A stretch of 11,190 nt of DNA from an uncultured Acidimicrobiia bacterium (GCA_937949585.1 CALEDW010000166.1:1-11190), one strand, 5' to 3'. Positions 1-6,959 are shown, counted from the first letter of the stretch. Numbers and translations: made by a program. The notes: generated from the sequence alone by a model not told the origin.

Positions 1-656
1 CCGAGTGGTTCGTCGCCGCGGCCACGCTCCTCGGCGGGCTCACCGTGTCGTACCTGACCGGCTCGGGGTTCCAGCCCCGCTACGCGGCGGTGATGTTCCC
101 GCTCTTCATCCTCGTGGTCGGCTACGGCATCGCCGTGCTCGAGGACCGGCGCCTGCGGGGCGCGGTGCTGGCCGGTGTGGCGCTGCTCGGCCTCGTCGGC
201 GGGGTGCGCAACGTCGTGAAGCCCCGCACCCAGGCCACGGAGGTCGCCGCCGCGATCCGGGCCGGGGCCCGCCCCGGTGACGTGGTCGGGTTCTGCCCCG
301 ACCAGCTCGGTCCGGCGACCGCCCGGCTGCTCGCCGACCGGCCCGACCTGCGGCTGCGGGCCTGGCCGTTCCTCGACGGCCGCTTCGGGGATCCCCGCTT
401 CGTCGACTGGACCGACTACGCCGAGCGCAACGCCCGGGCGGACCCGGCCGCCTTCGCCCGGGCGCTGCTGGACGCCGCCGGTCCCGAGGGCACCGTCTGG
501 TTCGTGTGGTCCCCCGGGTACCGGACCTTCGGGCGCGCCTGCGAGGACGCGCTCAACACGATGTGGGCGGCCCGGCCCGACCGGGCCGATCTCGTCCCGG
601 TCGACCAGGACGTCTACGAGTTCATGGCCCTGGCCCGCTTCCGTCCCGCACCGTGA
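1..656 (+). CDS. C-terminal part of a GT-C type membrane glycosyltransferase (5' truncated)
   Basis: The reading frame is open from base 3 and ends at TGA 654-656, so only the last 217 residues are present; the true start lies left of the window. The visible part begins inside a membrane region. A hydrophobic stretch near residues 3-20 is followed by the motif FQPRYAAVMFPLFILVVGYG (about 23-42), then another hydrophobic helix (AVLAGVALLGLVGGV, about 55-69). The last ~140 residues are a soluble tail. A Phe/Gln-x-Arg-Tyr motif followed by FPLF and a final helix, then a soluble extracytoplasmic tail, is typical of the C-terminus of GT39/GT-C family proteins, which use polyprenyl-phosphate sugars on the outer membrane face. 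Donor and acceptor cannot be told from this fragment. It is followed after 53 nt by the FAD-dependent gene on the same strand. An internal GTG at 45 could start a shorter product but sits mid-domain, so I reject it. Family call moderate; coding status high. Confidence 0.85.
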   Translation, partial: EWFVAAATLLGGLTVSYLTGSGFQPRYAAVMFPLFILVVGYGIAVLEDRRLRGAVLAGVALLGLVGGVRNVVKPRTQATEVAAAIRAGARPGDVVGFCPDQLGPATARLLADRPDLRLRAWPFLDGRFGDPRFVDWTDYAERNARADPAAFARALLDAAGPEGTVWFVWSPGYRTFGRACEDALNTMWAARPDRADLVPVDQDVYEFMALARFRPAP

Positions 657-662
657 GCCGCC

Positions 663-697
663 GTCGGCCGGGGGGTATGCTGCCGCCGGCCGCCGAC
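663..697 (+). terminator. GC-rich hairpin between the GT-C tail and the FAD gene (weak candidate)
   Basis: CGGCCGG at 665-671 can pair with CCGGCCG at 686-692 (7 bp, 14-nt loop). An alternative fold pairs GTCGGC 663-668 with GCCGAC 692-697. No T-tract follows. It could be a weak intrinsic terminator or attenuator between the two plus-strand genes, but chance inverted repeats are common at this GC content. Confidence 0.25.
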
Positions 698-698
698 C

Positions 699-703
699 GG
701 AGG
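699..703 (+). promoter_or_regulatory. Ribosome binding site that fixes the GTG start of the FAD gene
   Basis: GGAGG lies 6 nt before GTG 710-712, ideal Shine-Dalgarno spacing. This decides for 710 over the in-frame ATG at 677, which has only a G-run upstream and would add 11 residues. The site sits inside a perfect small inverted repeat: CGGAG 698-702, loop GAC, CTCCG 706-710. That hairpin would cover both the Shine-Dalgarno and the first base of the start codon, so accessibility could be regulated or could depend on translation from upstream. Confidence 0.75.
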
Positions 704-709
704 ACCTCC

Positions 710-2257
710 GTGCCGACCGCTGACCCCACGCCTGCCGAGCCTGCCGACGCGCCCGCCGTCGTGGTGATCGGCGCCGGTCCGGCGGGGCTCACCGCCGCCT
801 ACTCGCTCGCCAAGCGCGGGGTGACCTGCGAGATCCTCGAGGCCGACGACGTGGTGGGGGGCATCAGCCGGACCGTCGAGCGCGACGGCTGGCGCTTCGA
901 CATCGGCGGGCACCGGTTCTTCACCAAGGTCCAGCCCGTCGAGGACCTCTGGTTCGAGATCCTCGGGCCCGACGAGTTCCTGCGCCGGCCGCGCATGAGC
1001 CGCATCCTGTACCGGGGCAAGCTGTACGACTACCCGCTGGCCCCCCGCAACGCGCTGGCCAACCTCGGGCCCTGGGAGGCCGCGAAGTGCGTTGCCTCGT
1101 ACCTGTGGGTTCGGGTGCGACCCCCTGAGGACACCTCGTCGCTGGAGGGGTTCATCGCCTCGCGCTTCGGGTGGCGCCTCTACCGGATCTTCTTCAAGAC
1201 CTACAACGAGAAGGTGTGGGGAGTCCCCGCCTCGGAGCTGTCGGCCGACTGGGGGGCGCAGCGGATCAAGAACCTGTCGCTGGTGCGCGCCGCGCTCGAC
1301 GCCGTCACCCCCAAGGCCCTCAAGGCCCGCCGCGACCGGAGCCGGCAGGTGACCAGTCTCATCGAGGAGTTCAACTACCCGAAGTACGGGCCGGGCCAGA
1401 TGTGGGAGCGCTGCGCCGCGCTCGTGACCGCGGCCGGGAGCCGCCTCCACCTGCACCACGAGGTGCGCCGGGTGCGGTGGGAGCCGGGCCGGGGCGCGGT
1501 GGCGGTGGAGGCGGAGGGTCCCGGCGGCCCGGTGGCGTTCCCCTGCACCCACGTCGTGTCGTCGATGCCGATCAGCGCGCTGGTGCGGGCGATGGAGCCG
1601 GCCGTTCCCGACGAGGTGCGCGGAGCCGCCGACGACCTGCGCTACCGCGACTTCATCACCGTGGCGCTCGTCGTCCCGGAGGAGTACTCGTTCCCCGACA
1701 ACTGGATCTACATCCACGACACCGGGGTGAAGGTCGGCCGGATCCAGAACTTCGGGGCCTGGTCGCCGTACCTGGTGAAAGAGGGGCGAACCTGCCTCGG
1801 CCTCGAGTACTTCGTGAACGAGGGCGACGACCTGTGGACGAGCCCCGACGAGGAGCTGATCGAGCGGGCCCGGCGGGAACTCGACCGCCTCGGCCTCGCC
1901 GACGCCTCGAAGGTGGAGGCCGGCTACGTGGTGCGCATGCCCAAGGCCTACCCGGTGTACGACGAGCGCTACGCCGCCAACGTGGAGGTGCTGCGGGCCT
2001 GGATCGAGGCCCACACCCCGAACGTGTTCCCGGTCGGGCGCAACGGCATGCATCGCTACAACAACCAGGACCACTCGATGTACACCGCGATGCTGGCGGT
2101 GGAGAACATCTTCGGCGCCGCCCACGACACCTGGTCGGTGAACGTGGAGGGTGAGTACCACGAGGAGCGGCGCGGCGGCGGGACGGGCCGGGACGCCCCG
2201 GTGCTCCCCCGGGCGGCGCTCGAGCGGGCGGAGGAGGCGGCCCGGCGGACCGGCTGA
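710..2257 (+). CDS. FAD-dependent oxidoreductase, UDP-galactopyranose-mutase/protoporphyrinogen-oxidase-like
   Basis: A 515-aa cytoplasmic flavoprotein. A Rossmann FAD-binding loop is at residues 17-30 (VVVIGAGPAGLTAA), with the ribose-binding acidic residue at E44 (EILEAD). Family blocks follow: VGGISRTV (49-56), FDIGGHRFFTK (63-73), FFKTYNEKVWGVP (161-173), NYPKYGPGQMWE (222-233), SSMP (284-287), FPDNWIYIHD (328-337), and near the C-terminus VGRNGMHRYNNQDHSM (442-457) and EYHEE (482-486), which close the FAD site. This set matches the NAD(P)/FAD-dependent proteins often automatically named protoporphyrinogen oxidase or UGM-like and commonly found in polysaccharide loci. A role in heme synthesis is unlikely here. 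By context it probably modifies a nucleotide- or polyprenol-linked sugar, but the substrate is not known from sequence. Start GTG 710 is chosen from its GGAGG. The last ~25 residues are polar and Ala/Arg-rich, an unconserved tail. Family call sure; reaction uncertain. Confidence 0.92.
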   Translation: MPTADPTPAEPADAPAVVVIGAGPAGLTAAYSLAKRGVTCEILEADDVVGGISRTVERDGWRFDIGGHRFFTKVQPVEDLWFEILGPDEFLRRPRMSRILYRGKLYDYPLAPRNALANLGPWEAAKCVASYLWVRVRPPEDTSSLEGFIASRFGWRLYRIFFKTYNEKVWGVPASELSADWGAQRIKNLSLVRAALDAVTPKALKARRDRSRQVTSLIEEFNYPKYGPGQMWERCAALVTAAGSRLHLHHEVRRVRWEPGRGAVAVEAEGPGGPVAFPCTHVVSSMPISALVRAMEPAVPDEVRGAADDLRYRDFITVALVVPEEYSFPDNWIYIHDTGVKVGRIQNFGAWSPYLVKEGRTCLGLEYFVNEGDDLWTSPDEELIERARRELDRLGLADASKVEAGYVVRMPKAYPVYDERYAANVEVLRAWIEAHTPNVFPVGRNGMHRYNNQDHSMYTAMLAVENIFGAAHDTWSVNVEGEYHEERRGGGTGRDAPVLPRAALERAEEAARRTG

Positions 2258-2264
2258 CGGTCCG
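2246..2264. terminator. Hairpin at the junction of two convergent genes
   Basis: A perfect 7-bp stem, CGGACCG (2246-2252) and CGGTCCG (2258-2264), encloses a 5-nt loop GCTGA that contains the TGA stop (2255-2257) of the FAD gene. The opposite-strand gene ends at 2273, so the structure lies in the 15-nt convergent gap and could act in both directions. There is no T-tract on either side; hairpins without U-tracts are commonly proposed as terminators in high-GC actinobacteria. Confidence 0.5.
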
Positions 2265-2272
2265 GAGGGTCC

Positions 2273-4012
2273 TCAGTCCCCGCGGGCGCCCGGCCGGGCG
2301 CCGAGCAGCGCGTCGACCCGGGCCCGTACCGCGGCGCAGTCCTCACCCGGGCGGCGGCGCAGCCACACCTCGTAGAGCCCGTCGCCGTAGGTGCGCACCC
2401 GGCAGTGGCGGGCCCGCAGCACCCGGTTCGGCCGGTCGGGCCCCACCCGCCGGGAGTCGTTGGGCTCGTCCCAGTTGCTCCACACGTCGGACAGGATCAC
2501 CACGTCGGCGCGGGCGATCTCGCCGGCCAACCGGGAGTCGGGGGCGTTGGCGACCCCGGGGTCCATCTCGATGTAGTAGGTGCCCGGGCGCAACTCGGGC
2601 AGCAGGTGGTAGAGGTGCGCATCGCTGTAGGGGGTCTTGCGCATGTCGAGCGGCGCGACGATGAGGCGCTGGCCCGGGCGGACGAAGCCCGGAACCTCGG
2701 CGAGCAGCGCGTTGTTGGCGTCGGCGACGTCGGAACGGCCGTAGTAGAACACGCGGTCCCCCCGGCGGATCTCGAATGCCTGGCGCTGCCGTCCGAAGGT
2801 CTGGAACACGAAATCCGTCCAGGTCGCGACCGTGTAGTAGGGCAGCACGAGCAGGAACAGCGCGCCGACGACGGACCCGGCGATCCAGCTCGCCCGGAGC
2901 GGGTCGGCGCCGGGCCGCAGGCGGCGGGTGAGCTCGACGAGCCCTACCGGCAGGAGCGCCATCGGTACGCAGCTCACCCAGGCCAGGTGGGTGGAGTCGG
3001 CCCGCTGCACCGCCTGGGGCACCAGCCCGAGGCCGAACAGCGCGGCGGCGAGCAGCACCCGGCTTCGCAGCCGGGCCGGCTCCGCCCGCACCGCCCAGAT
3101 CCCCACCCCCACCAACAACCCGACGCTCGCGAGCAGCAGGAAGAACCAGAGGGTCAACTGGGCGGGGATGTCCGGTGAGGGCAGGGCCCACCGGTACCGT
3201 TTCGTGGTCCCGACGATCTGCAGGTAGCCGTCGAGTCGGTCCCAGGGTGGCGGGACGGGCAGCCGCCGGCCGCCCCGCAGGTACACCACGGGGTCGAGCA
3301 CCATTCCCCGGAACACCGTGAACGGTCCCGCCATCACCAGGTGCACCAGGTAGAGCGCGGCGGTGGCGCCGCCGGCGACGAGCACCCGGCGCCGCAGCGC
3401 CACCGGTGCGCCCCACAGCGCGGCGCCGACGCCGAGCCCGACGGCCACCACGAGGTCGAGCCGGTAGAGCAGCGCGGCGCCGACGGCGATGCCGCCGAGC
3501 ACCGCCCAGCGCCCCCCGCGACGGTCCTCGCCGAGCCGGCGGGCCTGCAGCACCGCAGCGAGCCCGCAGATCCCGAGGGCCACTCCACCGGTCCAGGCCA
3601 GGGCCACGAGCCCCAGCGGGGGGACGACGAGCATCACCGACACCAGCGCGCTCACGGTGGCGAGCGCCCGGTTCCAGAACCGGGCGATTCCCCACACCCC
3701 GACCACCACCCCGATCTGCTGGAGGAGCCCGAAGAGACGTTCGCTCCACAGCGTGACGCCGAGGAGGCGGTACCAGCCCGCCAGCACCCAGACGCTGCCC
3801 GGCCCGTACAGGTGCAGGAAGTCGCGGTTCGGCACGTCGCCGGCCAGGAACCGCTCGGGGAACACGAGCATGAACCCCTCTTCCATCGGCGGTCCCTGGC
3901 TGCGCAGCATCCCCCGCAAGGGCAGCGCGAACGCCACCACCAGGACGGCGAGGGTGGCCAGGTCGGCGCCCCCGATCCGGCGGCGGCCGGTCCGGACGGC
4001 GGCGGCGGTCAC
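2273..4012 (-). CDS. GT-C type polytopic membrane glycosyltransferase with C-terminal extracytoplasmic domain
   Basis: 579 aa, starting at GTG (4012-4010), whose last bases overlap the TGA of the upstream gene (GTGA). A first transmembrane helix lies at about residues 17-33. It is followed by the first extracytoplasmic loop MEEGFMLVFPERFLAGDVPN (43-62) and RDFLHLYGPGSVW (63-75). This fits the GT-C/GT39-like pattern of an acidic pair, then 'ilaGxxPyrDf...GPG'. The acidic pair is EE rather than the more usual D/E-E. Many helices follow up to about residue 395, including TLWFFLLLASVGLLVGVGIW (287-306), with a VPQAVQRADSTHLAW block (331-345). From about 405 to the end is a soluble region (VFYYGRSDVADANN 421-434, GTYYIEMDPG 477-486), probably outside the membrane. 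Predicted role: transfer of a sugar from a polyprenyl-phosphate donor to an envelope acceptor; both substrates unknown. Translational coupling suggests it works with the spermidine-synthase-like protein encoded before it. Membrane GT call good; specificity not determinable. Confidence 0.85.
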   Translation of the reverse strand: MTAAAVRTGRRRIGGADLATLAVLVVAFALPLRGMLRSQGPPMEEGFMLVFPERFLAGDVPNRDFLHLYGPGSVWVLAGWYRLLGVTLWSERLFGLLQQIGVVVGVWGIARFWNRALATVSALVSVMLVVPPLGLVALAWTGGVALGICGLAAVLQARRLGEDRRGGRWAVLGGIAVGAALLYRLDLVVAVGLGVGAALWGAPVALRRRVLVAGGATAALYLVHLVMAGPFTVFRGMVLDPVVYLRGGRRLPVPPPWDRLDGYLQIVGTTKRYRWALPSPDIPAQLTLWFFLLLASVGLLVGVGIWAVRAEPARLRSRVLLAAALFGLGLVPQAVQRADSTHLAWVSCVPMALLPVGLVELTRRLRPGADPLRASWIAGSVVGALFLLVLPYYTVATWTDFVFQTFGRQRQAFEIRRGDRVFYYGRSDVADANNALLAEVPGFVRPGQRLIVAPLDMRKTPYSDAHLYHLLPELRPGTYYIEMDPGVANAPDSRLAGEIARADVVILSDVWSNWDEPNDSRRVGPDRPNRVLRARHCRVRTYGDGLYEVWLRRRPGEDCAAVRARVDALLGARPGARGD

Positions 4013-6129
4013 GGCGCAGGCGAGGGCGCGGCGGCGGCCACCGGAGCCGGCACCGCCGGGTGCTCGGCGGGCGTCCCACCCAGGAACCGGCGCCCGAAGG
4101 CGAACGCCAGGCCGTAGAGCAGCGCCACGACCAGCAACAGGGCCCGGAAGCCCACCACCAGCGACGCGTACTCCAGCAGACCGCCGAACATCGCCCCCAA
4201 CAGGTTGGCGCCGAACGCGGTGGTGGAGTTGGCGGTGTCGCGGAAGCGCTGGGTGAACACCAGGTTGGCGGTGAAGATCGGGAAGAAGGCCAACGTCACC
4301 GCCACCGCGAAACGGGGGAGCGGGTCGAGGGCGAGCAGGGTGCGCAGCGGCACCAGCCACGCAACGAGGAGCGCGACCGCGAGCACGACGTAGAGGCGTT
4401 GCGGGCGGCGGAGGCGGACCCGCTTCTGCAGGGCGACCGCGGCGAGCACCGAGGCGAGGATCCCCAGGAACACGAGCGCGTTCACGAACCAGGTGGTGCC
4501 GAACAGCAGCGCGAACTGCACGATGCTCTTCGTCTCGAGCAGCAGGAACGCGGCGCCCATGAAGAACAGATCGAGGAACGACGCCATCGGCCGCAGCGGC
4601 CCGGCGACGCCGCGCACGGCCACGATCGAGACCGCAAGGATGAGCCCGATCACCACCAGGTACACCGGCGGCAGCGACCGGGTCCGCAGGTACGGGAAGG
4701 GGTGGTCGTCGGTGGCGGGCGCCGGTGCCCCGGCCAGGTCGATCCGGTCGGTCTCGGGGCAGCGCACGGCGTCGGGGTCGACCGAGGTGACCAGCACCGC
4801 CAGGCGCCCGGCCTCTTTCGGTCCGATGGAACGGACGCACGGCGGCCGTCCGAACACCTCGGCCAAGGTCCGGGCGTAGCGGGCGACGAGCCAGTCCTCC
4901 CGGTAGTAGTTGTACATGGAGAAGACCCCGCCGGGCTTGAGGTGGTCGCGCACGGCCTCGAGCGCCTCGCGGGTGAACAGGTAGCTCTCGAGTCGCAGCG
5001 CCGACTGCCCCTGCACCAGCGTGAGCGAGTCGGGCAGTGCGAAGTTGATGAGGTCGTAGCGGCGGTCGGTGCGCTCCAGGAAGGCCCGCCCGTCGTCGAT
5101 GTGGACCCGCACCCGCGGGTCCGAGTAGGGCCGGTCGGGATGGTGGTCGCGGCCCAGGCGCTGCAGCACCGGGTCGATCTCCACCGCATCGACCCGCTGC
5201 GCCCCGCGGGCGAGGGCCACCGCCACGTCGTTGCCGCCCCCGGCCCCGATCACCAGCACGTCGTCGAGGGAGCGGGGCCGGGCCCGCTCGTAGACGGTGG
5301 TGTAGATCGGGTTGCGGCTCGCCCGGAGGTGGGCCTGGTGGGCGACCCCGTTCACCCGCACGAACAGCCCCTCCCCGGTGCGGGTGGGCTCGGTCTCCAC
5401 CTTGTAGTACGGCGACCAGAACGTGCCCGGGGTGAGCGACTCGGCGAGCAGCAGCCCGAAGGTGGCGGCCAGGGCCGCAACGTTGGCCACGACGCGGACG
5501 TCCCGGCGGGAGGGCCACGCGGTCAGCGCGAACCCCGCGGCCACGATCGCGCCCCACACGACCGGGGGCGCCCCGAGGAACGCCAACACGATGAACCCGA
5601 GGACCCCGAGGATGCTGCCGACCAGGTCGAGGCCGTAGGCGTCGAGCGGGCGGAACAGTGCGAAGGTGCGGGCCACCCCCTCCCCGACGAAGGCCATCGT
5701 GGCGGCGGTGAGCACGAAGATCACGGTGAGGACGAGCTCGCGGGGCGGGCCGCTGCTGGTGATGTCGCCGCCGAGGAGCAGCAGCTGGTCGCCGGTGTTC
5801 TGCAACTGCACCGGGAAGAGCCGGATGAAGGCCACGAGCACGAGCAGGGCCACCGGCGTCCAGGGGTAGAGGTCGCGGGGATGGCGGGCCCGCAGGAACC
5901 CGAGCCCGATCCCCAGGAAGCTGGCCAGCAGCACGAAGTTCGAGAAGTACGACAGGTACAGCACGTTCGAGCCGGACCAGCGGATGAGCGCGAGCTCCAG
6001 GAACAGCATGAGGGCGCTCAGCACGATCAGCCGGGGTCCGGCGCGCAGCAACCCGGGCGCCACCGGCGCGCCGGGGCGCGGGCGCGGCGCGTCGAGATCG
6101 GTGAGTTCGTCGGGTGTGCGACTCGGCAT
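4009..6129 (-). CDS. Membrane-embedded spermidine-synthase-like (SAM/dcSAM-fold) protein
   Basis: 706 aa from ATG 6129. About seven N-terminal hydrophobic helices (about residues 33-230) precede a soluble core (about 235-480). About six to seven C-terminal helices follow (from about 488), with the conserved-looking blocks FFMGAAFLLLETKSIVQFAL (522-541), FGTTWFVNALVFLG (543-556) and FGANLLGAMFGGLLEY (639-654). The core has the nucleotide-binding loop VLVIGAGGGND (291-301), VEIDP (316-320) with its ribose-binding acidic residue, DDGRAFL (345-351), and YDLINFALPDSL (358-369). This is the spermidine synthase/methyltransferase fold. In canonical aminopropyltransferases the stretch after YDxI carries two Asp (D-x-x-D-P); here the first is Ala364 and only Asp367 remains, so classical spermidine synthesis is doubtful. 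A GTG at 6165 would add 12 residues, but ATG 6129 has AAGGG 7 nt upstream and lies downstream of the candidate -10. It overlaps the next gene by GTGA. Family sure; activity unknown. Confidence 0.88.
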   Translation of the reverse strand: MPSRTPDELTDLDAPRPRPGAPVAPGLLRAGPRLIVLSALMLFLELALIRWSGSNVLYLSYFSNFVLLASFLGIGLGFLRARHPRDLYPWTPVALLVLVAFIRLFPVQLQNTGDQLLLLGGDITSSGPPRELVLTVIFVLTAATMAFVGEGVARTFALFRPLDAYGLDLVGSILGVLGFIVLAFLGAPPVVWGAIVAAGFALTAWPSRRDVRVVANVAALAATFGLLLAESLTPGTFWSPYYKVETEPTRTGEGLFVRVNGVAHQAHLRASRNPIYTTVYERARPRSLDDVLVIGAGGGNDVAVALARGAQRVDAVEIDPVLQRLGRDHHPDRPYSDPRVRVHIDDGRAFLERTDRRYDLINFALPDSLTLVQGQSALRLESYLFTREALEAVRDHLKPGGVFSMYNYYREDWLVARYARTLAEVFGRPPCVRSIGPKEAGRLAVLVTSVDPDAVRCPETDRIDLAGAPAPATDDHPFPYLRTRSLPPVYLVVIGLILAVSIVAVRGVAGPLRPMASFLDLFFMGAAFLLLETKSIVQFALLFGTTWFVNALVFLGILASVLAAVALQKRVRLRRPQRLYVVLAVALLVAWLVPLRTLLALDPLPRFAVAVTLAFFPIFTANLVFTQRFRDTANSTTAFGANLLGAMFGGLLEYASLVVGFRALLLVVALLYGLAFAFGRRFLGGTPAEHPAVPAPVAAAAPSPAP

Positions 6130-6136
6130 CCCCAGG

Positions 6137-6141
6137 CCCTT
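6137..6141 (-). promoter_or_regulatory. Ribosome binding site choosing ATG 6129
   Basis: On the minus strand AAGGG ends 7 nt before ATG 6129-6127. The alternative GTG at 6165 has no purine-rich element at suitable distance, so this site supports the shorter start of the spermidine-synthase-like protein. Confidence 0.55.
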
Positions 6142-6152
6142 CGTGTCGGCGG

Positions 6153-6158
6153 TACGAT
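6153..6158 (+). promoter_or_regulatory. Candidate -10 element (TACGAT) for the rightward operon
   Basis: Plus-strand TACGAT also fits TANNNT and overlaps the opposite -10 by five bases. Transcription would begin near 6165, about 25 nt before GTG 6190. No clear -35 is visible. The two elements cannot easily be occupied at once, so the divergent operons may compete for polymerase. Confidence 0.38.
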
Positions 6159-6159
6159 A
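6154..6159 (-). promoter_or_regulatory. Candidate -10 element (TATCGT) for the leftward operon
   Basis: Minus-strand TATCGT fits the actinobacterial TANNNT -10 pattern. Transcription would begin around 6147, giving a leader of about 18 nt that carries AAGGG and ATG 6129. No convincing TTGACA-like -35 is present; GATGGT lies 17 nt upstream and is weak. Confidence 0.4.
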
Positions 6160-6189
6160 GGGCACCGGGCGCCACTACCATCGGCCACC

Positions 6190-6951
6190 GTGCGCGTGCT
6201 CGTCTGCACGCCGACCTACGTCGAGGCGGCGAACATCGAGGAGTTCCTCCGCCGGACGCGGTCTGCGGTCCCGGACGCCGACGTGCTCGTGCTCGACGAC
6301 AACAGCCCCGACGGCACCGCCGACCTCGCCGAGAAGCTCGCCGCCGAGCTCGGGCGCATCGAGGTACTTCGCAGGCCCGCCAAGCAGGGGCTCGGCAACG
6401 CCTACCGGGCCGGGTTCGCGATCGGGCTGGCCCGTGGCTACGACGTGCTCGTCCAGATCGACGCCGACCTCTCCCACGACCCGGCCGCGCTCCCGCACCT
6501 GCTCGACGCCCTCGACGGTGCCGACTTGGTGATCGGGTCGCGCTACGTGCCCGGCGGTTCGATCCCGCACTGGCCGGCGTGGCGGCGGGGCCTGTCGCGC
6601 TACGGCAACCTGTACACGGGGTTCATGCTGCGCACCGGGGTGCGCGACGCCACCGCCGGGTTCCGCGCCTACCGGGCCGAGATCCTGGAGCGGGTGTCGT
6701 ACGCCGAGACCCGGGCCAAAGGCTACGGGTTCCAGATCGAGATGGCCTACCGGGTGCAGCGGGCCGGCGGGCGCATCACGGAGGTGCCGATCACCTTCAC
6801 CGACCGGGTGCGGGGCCACTCGAAGATGTCGCTCACCGTGATGCTCGAGGAGATGGCGCTGGTCACCTGGTGGGGAGTGCGGGACCGGTGGCGGGGCCGG
6901 CGGGGCGTTCGGCGAGCCGGTCCGTCGGTGGGGTCACAGCCCGTTCGCTGA
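6190..6951 (+). CDS. Polyprenol-phosphate mannose synthase-type glycosyltransferase (GT2, DPM1 family)
   Basis: 253 aa, a single GT2 (GT-A fold) domain with no transmembrane helix. Visible motifs: VCTPTYVEAANIEEFL (5-20), the nucleotide-sugar Asp pair in VLDDNSPDGT (34-43), the metal-binding DAD in VQIDADLSHDP (88-98), GSRYVPGG (116-123), GVRDATAGFRAY (150-161), KGYGFQIEM (177-185), EVPITFTDR (198-206) and GHSKMS (209-214). These are the signature blocks of dolichol/polyprenol-phosphate mannose synthases, which move mannose from GDP-mannose to polyprenyl phosphate at the cytoplasmic face. Mannose is inferred from the family; glucose cannot be excluded. It lacks the C-terminal membrane domain of yeast-type enzymes and the GtrA-like or acyltransferase-like fusion seen in some bacteria. 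The last ~20 residues are Arg/Gly-rich and may contact the membrane. GTG 6190 is taken as start because the family block begins at once; no clear Shine-Dalgarno is seen. It probably supplies the donor for the two GT-C genes that follow 8 nt downstream. Confidence 0.92.
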   Translation: MRVLVCTPTYVEAANIEEFLRRTRSAVPDADVLVLDDNSPDGTADLAEKLAAELGRIEVLRRPAKQGLGNAYRAGFAIGLARGYDVLVQIDADLSHDPAALPHLLDALDGADLVIGSRYVPGGSIPHWPAWRRGLSRYGNLYTGFMLRTGVRDATAGFRAYRAEILERVSYAETRAKGYGFQIEMAYRVQRAGGRITEVPITFTDRVRGHSKMSLTVMLEEMALVTWWGVRDRWRGRRGVRRAGPSVGSQPVR

Positions 6952-6959
6952 ACGCTCCT

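Noticed and set aside
677..709. ATG 677 as the start of the FAD gene.
   Set aside because: In frame, but it lacks a well-spaced Shine-Dalgarno, whereas GTG 710 has GGAGG 6 nt upstream. Kept only as an alternative.
614..2161. A 515-aa minus-strand open frame opposite the FAD gene.
   Set aside because: The translation is His/Val/Arg/Gly-rich with no recognisable motif, while the plus strand encodes an intact flavoprotein family.
6130..6165. GTG 6165 as the start of the spermidine-synthase-like protein.
   Set aside because: It has no Shine-Dalgarno and would lie upstream of the candidate -10; ATG 6129 has AAGGG at proper spacing.
4013..6181. Minus-strand extension that would fuse a ~720-residue N-terminal region to the GT-C protein.
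   Set aside because: The extension is an Arg/Pro-rich shadow of the spermidine-synthase-like gene in another frame; the GTGA overlap gives a clear start at 4012.
4060..6189. A long plus-strand open frame upstream of the DPM1-type gene, which would make a 963-aa protein.
   Set aside because: It is antisense to the spermidine-synthase-like gene, its translation is low-complexity (Gln, Glu, Arg, His, Gly) and the GT2 domain begins at GTG 6190.
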